Positions 8,539 through 16,830 of a DNA stretch of 64,000 nt are shown in pieces (position 1 is the stretch's first letter; the number at the start of each line of letters is the position of its first letter). This DNA comes from Nonomuraea glycinis (GTDB lineage: Bacteria > Actinomycetota > Actinomycetes > Streptosporangiales > Streptosporangiaceae): the NCBI RefSeq assembly GCF_014646515.1, contig NZ_BMNK01000023.1:1-64000 (forward strand), in the 5' to 3' direction. A model generated the notes under the pieces. That model was not told where the DNA came from. It searched no databases and saw nothing but the letters and a program-made list of their open reading frames with translations. The translations under genes were made by a program, and so were the position numbers.

Positions 8539-10011
8539 TCAGGGCTGGTCGGTGGTGGTGCGGGTGCGGATCAGGTCGTACAGGGCGGCGGTGAGGGCGA
8601 TGGTGACGCACAGGACCACCACCAGGAGGCCGTGTCTGAAGGCGGTCGGCCAGCCCTCGGGCAGGGAGCCGAAGAAGACCGAGCCGGCGGCGGCGATGCC
8701 GATGGCGGAGCCGAGGCGCTGGCCGGTCTGCAGCACCCCCGCCGCGCTGCCGCCGCCCTCGGGTGGGACCTCGGACAGGGTGATCGCCTGGTTGGGTGAG
8801 ATGACCAGGCCGCTGCCCAGGCCCGCCACCAGCAGCGGCAGCGCGGTCGCCAGGGCCACGGCCGGGCCGGGCACCAAGAGGGTGGCGGCCATGGTCGCGG
8901 CCAGGCCGACGATCACCGCGGTCAGGCCGGTGGCCACCACACGCCGTCCCGCCCGGGTCACCAGCCGGCCACCGACCACGGCTGCCGAGGCTGAGCCGAG
9001 CGCGAACGGGGTGATCGCCAGCCCGGCCATCAGCGGGGTGTAGCTCAGGCCGCTCTGCAGGTACAGGGTGAAGATGAAGAAGATGCCGGTGAAGCCGGCG
9101 AAGTAGAACAGCGCGATGGTCAGGCCGACGCTGTAGGAGCGCTTGGCGAACAGGGCCAGGTCGATCAGCGGCTCCCTGGGATAGCGCCGCTCCCAGACGA
9201 TGAAGCCGGCCAGGACGAGCAGGGCGGCCGGGATGAGCAGCCACTTGGCCTCGCCCTTCCACTGGTGTTGCTGGATGACGGGCAGGAGCAGCAGGGCTAC
9301 TCCAAGGCCGAGCAGCAGCACCCCGACGGGATCCACGCTCTCGCGCCGCCCGCCCGAGCGCCGCCCGGAAGGAGACCGGTCGGGAGGGGGCGGGTCGGGA
9401 GGAGACCGGTCGGGAAGGGGCGGGTCGGGAAGGGGGCGCTCGGGGGGTGGTAGGAGGCGGTGGGCCAGGGGGAGCATGATGAGGCCGATGGGGACGTTCA
9501 CCAGGAAGACCCATCGCCATCCGTGATCGCTGCCGAACGCCGTGACCAGTGCGCCGCCGATCAGGGGGCCCGCCGCGGTGGACACCCCGATGGTGGCGCC
9601 GAGGGCGCCGAAGGCCCGGCCCCGCTCGGCGCCGCGGAACATCTGCTGGATCAGCCCCGACACCTGCGGATTGAGCACCCCCGCCGCCAGCCCCTGCACC
9701 AGCCGGGAGGCGATCAGCATGGGCATGCTGTGCGCGAGGCCGCACGCCGCGCTGGCCAGGGTGAAGAGACCGGCTCCCCAGATGAAGACCGTCCGGCGGC
9801 TGCGCGCGTCACCCAGTCGCCCCGCGGGCACCAGCAGCAGGCCGAACGTCAGCGCGTAGCCGGACACGGTCCACTGCAGGCCGGCCTCGGAGGCGTTCAA
9901 ACCCTCCTTGATCGAGGGCAGGGCCACGTTCACGATGCTCACGTCCAGGCCCGACATGAACGCCGCCACCAGGCAGACGGCCAGCGCTTGCCGGCGGGCG
10001 TCACGTACCAC
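8539..10011 (-). CDS. MFS transporter, DHA2 (EmrB/QacA-like) drug:H+ antiporter family
   Basis: The 490-aa protein has 14 hydrophobic segments expected for DHA2 pumps. It shows the TM1 motif GLDVSIVNVALPSI, motif A-like GRLGDARSRR after TM2, and the QGLAAGVLNPQ motif C region. It probably exports amphiphilic compounds. A Pro/Asp/Arg-rich insert of about 35 residues in the central loop comes from a 30-bp tandem DNA repeat (9371-9430). The GTG start at 10011 lies only 19 bp from the end of the tnpB gene and has no clear ribosome binding site. Its original upstream region may have been displaced by the insertion. Confidence 0.9.
   Translation of the reverse strand: MVRDARRQALAVCLVAAFMSGLDVSIVNVALPSIKEGLNASEAGLQWTVSGYALTFGLLLVPAGRLGDARSRRTVFIWGAGLFTLASAACGLAHSMPMLIASRLVQGLAAGVLNPQVSGLIQQMFRGAERGRAFGALGATIGVSTAAGPLIGGALVTAFGSDHGWRWVFLVNVPIGLIMLPLAHRLLPPPERPLPDPPLPDRSPPDPPPPDRSPSGRRSGGRRESVDPVGVLLLGLGVALLLLPVIQQHQWKGEAKWLLIPAALLVLAGFIVWERRYPREPLIDLALFAKRSYSVGLTIALFYFAGFTGIFFIFTLYLQSGLSYTPLMAGLAITPFALGSASAAVVGGRLVTRAGRRVVATGLTAVIVGLAATMAATLLVPGPAVALATALPLLVAGLGSGLVISPNQAITLSEVPPEGGGSAAGVLQTGQRLGSAIGIAAAGSVFFGSLPEGWPTAFRHGLLVVVLCVTIALTAALYDLIRTRTTTDQP
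9371..9445. repeat. 30-bp coding minisatellite in the MFS gene
   Basis: Units at 9371-9400 and 9401-9430 are nearly identical (GGAGACCGGTCGGGAG...), followed by a degenerate partial unit. The unit length is a multiple of three, so it only lengthens a hydrophilic loop with P-D-P/P-D-R-S repeats. Confidence 0.8.
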
Positions 10012-10150
10012 GAACGATCACACCTACCGTTCACTGAGTTTCAAGGATTTTCAGTGATTCGCCCGGTGTGGGCGAAGGTCCTCGTCTGATCCGGGCAGTG
10101 GGTGTCCGGTGCGGGGTTGACGTTTCATGGCCACCTGCCCCGCCGGGCGG
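10012..10150 (-). ncRNA. Candidate omega/reRNA and right end of the TnpB element
   Basis: On the minus strand a 7-bp stem (10031-10037 with 10051-10057, TCACTGA/TCAGTGA) includes the last codons and stop of tnpB. Guide RNAs of TnpB elements overlap the 3' end of the gene and finish at the right end, with the guide taken from the flank. The flank here is the start of the MFS gene. The boundaries are estimates, since no left end or second copy was available to fix them. Confidence 0.35.
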
Positions 10151-11416
10151 GGTCTTATGGTCGGCTCCACGTCCGTTTCGGGTCTCCGGGCCACTCCCGG
10201 CGACCGTACGCTCCACCAAAGCGGCGAGGTTGGGCGCGGCGTTCTCGTCACGATCCATCGACAGGCCGCACCCGTCGCAGACGTAGGTGCGCACCCGCAG
10301 CGGCAGTTTGGTTTTCACCGCCTGGCAGGATGAGCAGGTCTTGGAGGAGGGGAACCAGCGGCTCGCCACCAGCAGTCGGCCGCCGTTCCAGCCGGTCTTG
10401 TAGGTGAGCTGGCGGCGGATCTCCCCGAAGCCGGCGTCGGAGAGGGCGCGGGCCAGTCGCCGGTTGCGGATCATCCCGGCCACGTTGAGGTCTTCGACCA
10501 CGATGGTGCCGTAGGTGCGGGCCAGGCTGGTGGTCAACTGGTGGATGCCGTCGCGGCGCAGCGCCGCCACCCGATACTCCGCCCGGTTGCGGGCGGCGTT
10601 GGCGCGCTGCCATCGCTGCGAGGGTTGTTGCCGGGTGCGGCGGTCCGGGCCGCGCTTGCGGGAGACCGCCCGCGACAGGCGGCGCAGCTTACGCATGGCG
10701 TTATTGAGGTGGCGGGGGTTGGGGACCGGCGGGCGTCCGTCGGAGAAGACCGCCAGGGTTTTGATGCCGAGGTCCACGCCGAGCACCGCGTCCGGCCGCG
10801 CAGGCGTTGCCACAGCCCGTTCGGTGTGCACGGTGAAGCTGACGTGCCAGCGGCCCTCCTGCCAGCGGACGGTCGCCGACGCGATCCGCGCCCCGCCGTC
10901 GGTGAGGAGGCGGGCGAGTTCAGTGACCGGTTCGTGCGTTTTGATCCGGCCCAGCACCGGCAGCACCACATGGCTGTGGCCGTCCAGCCGGATCGTGCCG
11001 GTGGTGAAGCGCACCGACCGGGCCGCGCGGCGTTTGGTCTTGAACCGGGGAAACCCCACCTTCGGGCCCTTACGCTTACCGCTCTTGGAGTCGCGCCAGT
11101 TGGACAGCGCGTCGGTGAGGCGAGCGAGGCCGCAGGCGTAAGCCTCCTTAGAGTTGCCCGCCCACCACGGCGCCACCTCGTCCTTGACCTGATTCCAGCG
11201 CTTGCGCAGGCCGTACATCGACCAGGACAGGGCCGGGGTGAGCTGATCCTCGGGGATGCCGTAGGAGCGCTCGGCCTCCCGCTGCGCCAGATTCGCCTTC
11301 ACCTGCGCCAGACCCCAGTTGAACGCCACCCGCACCGCCCCGCAATGCGACGCCAGCACAGCAACTTGACGTGGCGTGGGATCCAACGCGAAACGGTAGG
11401 CCTGCACGACCCGCAC
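10031..11416 (-). CDS. tnpB: TnpB: RNA-guided nuclease of an IS200/IS605-type element (lone orfB)
   Basis: The 461-aa product has the complete TnpB layout. These are an N-terminal helical domain (QAYRFALDPTPRQ), the RuvC-like residues D215 (GVDLGIKTL), E308 (VVEDLNVAG) and D390 (MDRDENAAPNL), and a zinc finger with Cys 361, 364, 380 and 383. All catalytic residues are intact. No tnpA is present nearby, so it is a lone, IS1341-like element that would need a transposase in trans. The GTG at 11416 is preferred because GAGAGG lies 8 nt upstream. The 3' end contains a hairpin and a tail rich in Pro, Arg and Thr, as expected where the gene overlaps its guide RNA. Confidence 0.88.
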   Translation of the reverse strand: MRVVQAYRFALDPTPRQVAVLASHCGAVRVAFNWGLAQVKANLAQREAERSYGIPEDQLTPALSWSMYGLRKRWNQVKDEVAPWWAGNSKEAYACGLARLTDALSNWRDSKSGKRKGPKVGFPRFKTKRRAARSVRFTTGTIRLDGHSHVVLPVLGRIKTHEPVTELARLLTDGGARIASATVRWQEGRWHVSFTVHTERAVATPARPDAVLGVDLGIKTLAVFSDGRPPVPNPRHLNNAMRKLRRLSRAVSRKRGPDRRTRQQPSQRWQRANAARNRAEYRVAALRRDGIHQLTTSLARTYGTIVVEDLNVAGMIRNRRLARALSDAGFGEIRRQLTYKTGWNGGRLLVASRWFPSSKTCSSCQAVKTKLPLRVRTYVCDGCGLSMDRDENAAPNLAALVERTVAGSGPETRNGRGADHKTPPGGAGGHETSTPHRTPTARIRRGPSPTPGESLKILETQ

Positions 11417-11849
11417 GACGCCATCCTCTCTCACATATTCGAGAGCTTGTGCGAACGACTCTACCAGCATGACCGTACGTTGAGTAATTATTTGCATGCT
11501 CATCGTGACGGCGAGAGGTGGGGCGGACTGCGCCGGGCAGACGCGGCGCGAAGCCGCAGGCCCCTACAGCGCTTCATCATGCCGTCCACCAGCGCGCAGG
11601 CCACCGAGCCACCCCCCGATCACCACGTGACAGACCGCGATCGCGCTAGAGAAACCAGATGAGGACTGACGAACACTGATACGAACCACAGCGGTTACCA
11701 ACCCCCACGGAAGTTGGGGCCGTACGGGCGACCACAGCCCGAGCATGATTCCCCAGGCATCACGAATTATCGTCGTTCGCTGACAATGATGTCTTTGCTG
11801 TAGGCCGGTGGGGATTAACCGGCGCGCACTCGCGGTGTAGCGTCCGATC
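11417..11849. other. Intergenic region, no gene recognised
   Basis: These 433 bp separate the TnpB start from the permease. An AT-rich stretch at about 11475-11500 probably holds the tnpB promoter or left element end. The rest shows no conserved coding frame. The permease promoter should lie close to 11760-11840, where the composition drops (AATTATCGTCGTTCGCTGACAA begins near 11764), but no box is certain. Confidence 0.4.
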
Positions 11850-13259
11850 ATGGGCACGATGACGGTCGAGCAGAACGGCATCAACAAGGTCCCCGAGTCG
11901 GAGCGGCGCGGCAGGCCGTCCGGCCTTTTCTGGCCCTGGGCCGGGTCCAACCTGTCGCTGTTCGGGGTGGCGTTCGGGGTCTACATCGTGGGCCTGGGCC
12001 TGGGCGTCTTCCCGGCGATCATCACCGGGGCGATCGGCTACGCGCTCTCGTTCGGGCTGGTGGGGCTGGTCGCGATCGCGGGCGCGCGGTCCGGGGTGCC
12101 GACGATGACGCTGGGCCGGGCGCCGTTCGGCTATCAGGGCAACAAGCTGCCGGCCGCGTTGTCGTACATCTCCAATGTGGGCTGGGAGACGGTGCTCGTC
12201 ACGCTGTCGGCGCAGGGTGGGGCGGCCATTCTGGGGCGCGTCGCGCCCGGCATTCCGACCGCGACCGCCACGGCCGGCTGCTTCGTCGTCGCCGCGCTGG
12301 TCACGATCGTGGTCGGGGTGTACGGGCACGCGATGATCATGGCGGTGCAGAAGTATCTGACGTACGCCTTCATCGTGCTGACCGTCGTCTACATGGTGCT
12401 GATGGCGCCCAGGCTCGGCACGTCGCTGGAGACGACCGCGGGCTTCGGCGGCTGGGTGGGCGGGGTGATCTTCGCGATGACGCTGCTCGGCCTCGGCTGG
12501 GTCAACTGCGGCGCCGACTACTCCCGCTATCTGCCCACGAGCTCCCGGCCCTCCAGGGTGGCCACGTGGACCATGCTCGGCGGCGCGGTGCCGCCCATGC
12601 TGCTGCTGGTCTTCGGCGTGCTGCTCGCGGGCGGCGACCCCCAGTTGGCCGACGCCGCCGCGGCCGACCCGGTCGGGGCGCTGGCGGGGGCGTTGCCGAC
12701 CTGGTTCCTGCTGCCCTACCTGCTGACCGCCATCGGCGGGTTCCTGGCCGGGGCCATCATGGACATCTACTCCTCGGGGCTGTCCATGCTGGCGCTGGGC
12801 GTGCCGGTCAGGCGGCACTACGCGGTGCTCATCGACGGCGCGCTCATGGTGCTCGCCGGCTATTACGTGCTGTTCGTCTCGGACAGCTTCCTGGCCACCT
12901 TCCAGGCGTTCCTGGCGATCATCGGCGTGGTCATGGCCGCGTGGGTCGCCATCTTCCTGGTGGACATGTGGCGCTGGCGCGACGGCGGCCGCGATTACGA
13001 CGAGCGGCTGCTGCGGCCCGGCGCCCCCGCCCTCAACGTGCCGGGACTGATCTCGCTGGTCACCGCGTCGGTCGTGGGCGTCGGCCTGATCGCCTCCGCC
13101 GACCCGAACATCGCCCGCGTCGTCGGGTTCCTGATGAGCGAGGACCTGAAGGCCGGCACGTTCGCCTCGGCCAACATCGGCGTGGTCGTGGCCCTGGTGC
13201 TGGCCGGGGTGCTCTACTTCGCGATCTCCGGCTTGGCGTCGCGCCGCTCCCGTGGCTGA
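11850..13259 (+). CDS. NCS1-family purine/cytosine permease
   Basis: The 469-aa protein has the 12-helix NCS1 pattern. The first helix region is WPWAGSNLSLFGVAFGVY, the second contains GLGLGVFPAIITGAIG, and the middle carries GWVNCGADYSRYLP, all typical of cytosine permease CodB-like transporters. It imports a nucleobase or related heterocycle by cation symport. No deaminase or hydrolase is adjacent, so the substrate is open. The gene is followed after 29 bp by the truncated sensor-kinase gene. Confidence 0.9.
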   Translation: MGTMTVEQNGINKVPESERRGRPSGLFWPWAGSNLSLFGVAFGVYIVGLGLGVFPAIITGAIGYALSFGLVGLVAIAGARSGVPTMTLGRAPFGYQGNKLPAALSYISNVGWETVLVTLSAQGGAAILGRVAPGIPTATATAGCFVVAALVTIVVGVYGHAMIMAVQKYLTYAFIVLTVVYMVLMAPRLGTSLETTAGFGGWVGGVIFAMTLLGLGWVNCGADYSRYLPTSSRPSRVATWTMLGGAVPPMLLLVFGVLLAGGDPQLADAAAADPVGALAGALPTWFLLPYLLTAIGGFLAGAIMDIYSSGLSMLALGVPVRRHYAVLIDGALMVLAGYYVLFVSDSFLATFQAFLAIIGVVMAAWVAIFLVDMWRWRDGGRDYDERLLRPGAPALNVPGLISLVTASVVGVGLIASADPNIARVVGFLMSEDLKAGTFASANIGVVVALVLAGVLYFAISGLASRRSRG

Positions 13260-13288
13260 CGGTCACCGGAGGTTACTCTTCGTAGGAG

Positions 13289-13801
13289 ATGTCTCGTTCT
13301 CCGGATGTGCTCCGGCTGCTGTGGTGGGCTGTCCACGGCGGGTCAGGAGCGCTGCTGCTGGTGGCCGTGATCGGCGCCGCCCGTGACGGCCGCGCCGCCG
13401 TGGCCGTCGCGGGCCTGCTGCTGGGCGCGCTCTACGCCGCCGGTCCCGCCTTCACCGGCCGGCTGAGGGGGCGGGCGCGGGAGCGGGCCTGGCTGGTGGT
13501 GGTCACGCTGCTCTGGACGGTCCTCAGCGCGCTCTCGCCGCTGTTCACCTGGCTCGCGTTCCCGATCTTGCTGGCCGCGCTGTACGTGCTTCCGCTGTGG
13601 GCGGCGATGTACGGCGTGGCCGTACTCACCTGTGTGAGCGCCGCGGCGGCGAGCTGGCACGCGGGCGGGGTGTCGGCGGCGCTGGTGGCCGGGCCGGCGG
13701 CGCAGGCGGTGGCGGCCACGGTGATGTGGGCCGGACCGGTCACGGGGTCACGATCGCGAAGTCGCGTACGGGGGCGTCCAGCACGGCCACCAGGCGTTTG
13801 A
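13289..13801 (+). pseudogene. Truncated sensor histidine kinase: membrane domain only
   Basis: The first ~150 residues form four or five hydrophobic helices (LLWWAVHGGSGALLLVAV, AWLVVVTLLWTVLSALSP, WLAFPILLAALYVLPLWAAM, GVSAALVAGPAAQAVAATVMW). They resemble the N-terminal membrane sensor of DesK/MacS-like NarL-family histidine kinases. The next expected parts, the dimerisation helix with the phospho-His and the ATPase domain, are absent. The reading frame instead runs 62 bp into the 3' end of the convergent alkylsulfatase gene. I infer a gene beheaded by a deletion; a genuine small membrane protein cannot be excluded. AGGAG abuts the ATG without spacing. Confidence 0.6.
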
Positions 13802-15533
13802 GCACCCGCGTGTCCCCCTCCCGATCCACCCCGTCCACTTCCCTGCCCATGATCATGGCCAGGAGCTGGGCCTTGGTCAGCCTGAGCGTCAGGTCGACGG
13901 GCCGCGGCGGCGGGTCCACCTGCTGGATGAGCGCGCCGTTGGACAGCGTCGTACGGAAGCGCTGCCCCAGGTCGGTGAGGTGCCAGTCGATCGACAGGCT
14001 CTCGTTCCAGGCCCGGGGCCCGTCGACGCGGACGGCGATCGTGTCGAAGATCTGGCTCACGCTCAGCGCGGCGACCAGGTCCGGCGACACGCTCCCGCCG
14101 GTCGCGGGCACGATGCCGTCGTCCAGCTCCAGCGCCCCCATCAGGTACGAGTTCCGCCAGGCGGCGTTCTCCGCGCCGTGCCCCAGCCGGGTGTAGACCT
14201 CGGCGAGCAGGTCGCGGGCCTCCTTGTTGCCCTCGTCGGCGAAGACCGCGTGGTTGAGCAACTGGGCGGCGAAGCGCAGGTCGTTCTCCGCGAGGTAGCC
14301 CTTGGCCAGGGCCACCACGGCCGCGCCGCCGCCCAGGCACTCGACGTAGCGCAGGGCGCTCTGCCTCGGCGGGTGCTCCCACAGGTGGGCCGGGTTGCCG
14401 TCGTACCAGCCCAGGTAGTGCTGGTAGATCGCCTTGACGTTGTGGCCGGTCGAGCCGTGGTAGCCGTGGGTGTGCCAGACCTGCTCCAGGGCCGGCGGCA
14501 GCTGCATGTGCTCGGCGATCTCCGCGCCGGTCAGGCCCTTGCTCATCAGGCGCAGTGTCTGGTCGTGCAGGTAGGCGTACAGGTCGCGCTGCTGCGCCAG
14601 CAGGCGGTCGATGTTCTCGGCGCCCCAGGTGGGCCAGTGGTGGGAGGCGAAGGCCACGTCGGCCCGGCCGGCGAAGAGGGTGCTGGTCTCGGCCAGGCAG
14701 CGCGTCCACAGGCGGGGATCACGGACGTGCGCGCCGCGCAGGTCCAGGAGGTCGTGCTGGCTGTGGGCCGCGTTCTCGGCCAGGCAGAGGGCGCGGCGGT
14801 CGGGGAGCAGGAAGACCAGCCCCGGCGGGGGGCCGGGGCCGAGCTGGAAGGCGAAGCGGACCCCGTCGACCGTCTCCTCCTGGCCGGTGCGCTCGATGTG
14901 CGTGGTGGGCGGGATGAGGGAGATCCTGCCGATGGAGGCGGCCAGGCCGGGACCGGCGCCGAGCTGACCGGCCGGCGACCTGTCCAGGGCGGGGCCGTAC
15001 ACATAGAGCGAGCGGCGGGTCCTGGCCGGGCCGGCGTAGACGGTGTCCGCGGCGGTGTGCTCCAGGAAGCCGGCGGGGGCCAGGATGGGGATGCCGCCGC
15101 CGGTGACGCCGCGTACGCCGCCGAAGTGGTCGACGTGGGCGTGGGTGTAGACGACGCCGGTGACCGGGCGGTGGCCGCGGTGGCGGCGGTAGAGGGTGAG
15201 CGCGGCGGCCGCGCACTCGGTGGAGATGAGCGGGTCGACGACGATGACGCCGGTGTCGCCCTCGACGAGGGTCATGTTGGACAGGTCGAGGCCGCGGACC
15301 TGGTAGATGCCGTCGGCGACCTCGTACAGGCCCTGTTTGGCGCAGAGCCGGCCGTGCCGCCAGAGACTGGGGTGGGCGCTGTCGGGGCACTCCTGGTCCA
15401 GGAAGGCGTAGGCGTCGCCGTCCCAGACGACCTTGCCGTCAGCGTTTTTGATCACTGCGGGGGTAAGGGGCGCGACGAAGCCGCGGTCCGCGTCGTCGAA
15501 GTCGGCACGGTCGTGGAAAGGCAGGTCGGCCAT
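13740..15533 (-). CDS. Alkyl sulfatase (SdsA1/BDS1-like metallo-beta-lactamase fold)
   Basis: The 597-aa protein has the metallo-beta-lactamase signature THAHVDHFGG (130-139) that binds two zinc ions. A dimerisation region rich in helices and a C-terminal SCP2-like domain follow, the usual three-part plan of linear alkylsulfatases. It hydrolyses alkyl sulfate esters such as dodecyl sulfate to alcohol and sulfate. The ATG at 15533 gives the family N-terminus MADLPF. A longer TTG start at 15572 is less likely. No signal peptide is visible, unlike some Pseudomonas enzymes. The 3' end overlaps the truncated kinase remnant. Confidence 0.9.
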   Translation of the reverse strand: MADLPFHDRADFDDADRGFVAPLTPAVIKNADGKVVWDGDAYAFLDQECPDSAHPSLWRHGRLCAKQGLYEVADGIYQVRGLDLSNMTLVEGDTGVIVVDPLISTECAAAALTLYRRHRGHRPVTGVVYTHAHVDHFGGVRGVTGGGIPILAPAGFLEHTAADTVYAGPARTRRSLYVYGPALDRSPAGQLGAGPGLAASIGRISLIPPTTHIERTGQEETVDGVRFAFQLGPGPPPGLVFLLPDRRALCLAENAAHSQHDLLDLRGAHVRDPRLWTRCLAETSTLFAGRADVAFASHHWPTWGAENIDRLLAQQRDLYAYLHDQTLRLMSKGLTGAEIAEHMQLPPALEQVWHTHGYHGSTGHNVKAIYQHYLGWYDGNPAHLWEHPPRQSALRYVECLGGGAAVVALAKGYLAENDLRFAAQLLNHAVFADEGNKEARDLLAEVYTRLGHGAENAAWRNSYLMGALELDDGIVPATGGSVSPDLVAALSVSQIFDTIAVRVDGPRAWNESLSIDWHLTDLGQRFRTTLSNGALIQQVDPPPRPVDLTLRLTKAQLLAMIMGREVDGVDREGDTRVLKRLVAVLDAPVRDFAIVTP

Positions 15534-15703
15534 GGCAGGGGGATGCCCGGAAACCGGCACAGGCACGGTCAATGAACGTACGAAATACCATGAACCTCCG
15601 TTGAGTTCGAATATCCCGAAATATCAAGACATAGAGGCTGCGGCGGGGTGGCGTCGGCGGTGTGATTGGCTTGAGCTGTCCTGATCGGTCTGGAGGGTTC
15701 GGC

Positions 15704-16345
15704 GTGGAAGCCTGTGTGTTCGACCTCGACGGGGTGCTCGTCGACTCCGAGCCGGTGTGGGAAGAGGTGCGGCGCGCCTTCGTCGCCGCCCACGGCGGCA
15801 CCTGGCAGCCCGACACGCAGTCGCGGCTCATGGGCATGAGCACCGGCGAGTGGGCCGCGTACCTGCACGAGCTCGGCGTCGAGCTGCCTCCCGACGAGAT
15901 CGCCCGCGGCGTGATCGACCAGATGACGGCCCACTACCGGGAGGGTGTGCCGCTCATGAAAGGCGCCCCCGAGACGGTGCGCCGGCTCGCCGGCCGATTC
16001 ACCCTGGGCCTGGCCAGCTCGTCGCCCCGGGCGCTGATAGACGTGGCACTCGACGCGAGCGAGTTGCGCGCGTGCTTCACCGCCACGGTCTCCACCGAGG
16101 AGGTCGCGCGCGGCAAGCCCGCACCCGACGGCTACCTGGAGGCGGCCCGGCGGCTCGGCGTCGCCCCCGAGGGCTGCGTCGCCGTGGAGGACTCCAGCAA
16201 CGGCCTGCGCTCGGCCGACGCGGCCGGCATGCGCGTCATCGCCGTCCCCCACCCCCGCTACCCGCCCGCCCCCGACGCCCTCGCCCTGGCCTGGCAGGTC
16301 GTCCCCGACCTCACCTCACTCACCCCCGAGCTCCTCGAACGATGA
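15704..16345 (+). CDS. HAD-superfamily hydrolase (beta-phosphoglucomutase-like)
   Basis: The 213-aa protein has HAD motif I DLDGVLVDSE (7-16), with nucleophile Asp 7 and acid/base Asp 9, and motif II in LGLASSSP. Motif III/IV is KPAPDGYLEAARRLGV ... CVAVEDSSNGLRSA. The small helical cap after motif I marks it as HAD-IA, like beta-phosphoglucomutases and sugar phosphatases. The start is GTG at 15704 with GGAGG 10 nt upstream. The stop overlaps the next start (ATGA), so it is translated together with the GNAT gene. Confidence 0.9.
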   Translation: MEACVFDLDGVLVDSEPVWEEVRRAFVAAHGGTWQPDTQSRLMGMSTGEWAAYLHELGVELPPDEIARGVIDQMTAHYREGVPLMKGAPETVRRLAGRFTLGLASSSPRALIDVALDASELRACFTATVSTEEVARGKPAPDGYLEAARRLGVAPEGCVAVEDSSNGLRSADAAGMRVIAVPHPRYPPAPDALALAWQVVPDLTSLTPELLER

Positions 16346-16812
16346 TCCGCCCCAGAACCGACGCCGACCTGAACGCCTGCGTCAAGGCTCTCGCCGACGT
16401 ACAGGCCGCTGACCGCTATCCGGTGGACTGGCCGGACGACCCCCGGGGCTGGCTGACCCCGAACGACCTCGCCGCCGCCTGGGTGGCCGTGGCGGACGGC
16501 GCCGTGACCGGGCACGTGGGGCTGGCCAGGACCGGGCCGGAGCCGGCGCAGTCACTCGGGATCCCCCTGGGCGGGGCCGTGACCCGCCTGTTCGTCACCC
16601 CGCCGGCCCGCCGTGGCGGGCTCGCCGCCCGCCTGCTCGACGAGGTACGGGTCGCCGCCGGCGGCCCACTGGCCCTGGAGGTGTCGGACGAGGCCACGGC
16701 CGCCATCGCCTTCTACGAGCGGCACGGCTGGCGCAGGTTCGCCAGCACCCGGGCCCGGTGGCTGAACTCCGCCGGTGAACCCGCCCTGCTCCACCACTAC
16801 CTCAGCCGCTGA
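16342..16812 (+). CDS. GNAT-family N-acetyltransferase
   Basis: The 156-aa protein contains the GNAT core: GAVTRLFVTPPARRGGLAAR is the beta4 strand and acetyl-CoA loop (V..PxxRxxGLxxxL pattern), and AIAFYERHGWRRF is the C-terminal motif B. The substrate is unknown. Its ATG overlaps the TGA of the HAD gene by the ATGA quartet, so the two form an operon. The PRPP synthetase gene begins 18 bp downstream and may belong to the same unit. Confidence 0.88.
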   Translation: MIRPRTDADLNACVKALADVQAADRYPVDWPDDPRGWLTPNDLAAAWVAVADGAVTGHVGLARTGPEPAQSLGIPLGGAVTRLFVTPPARRGGLAARLLDEVRVAAGGPLALEVSDEATAAIAFYERHGWRRFASTRARWLNSAGEPALLHHYLSR

Positions 16813-16830
16813 GGCTATTGTTGGTGAACC

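Noticed and set aside
13980..15575. 531-residue plus-strand frame opposite the alkylsulfatase
   Set aside because: The opposite strand encodes a complete metallo-beta-lactamase-fold enzyme; this frame is Arg/Gly/Val-rich without any family pattern.
15439..15593. ATG with a good GGAGG upstream of the alkylsulfatase, in another frame
   Set aside because: Its product is low-complexity and overlaps the enzyme's start region. A leader peptide is possible, but nothing in the sequence supports it.
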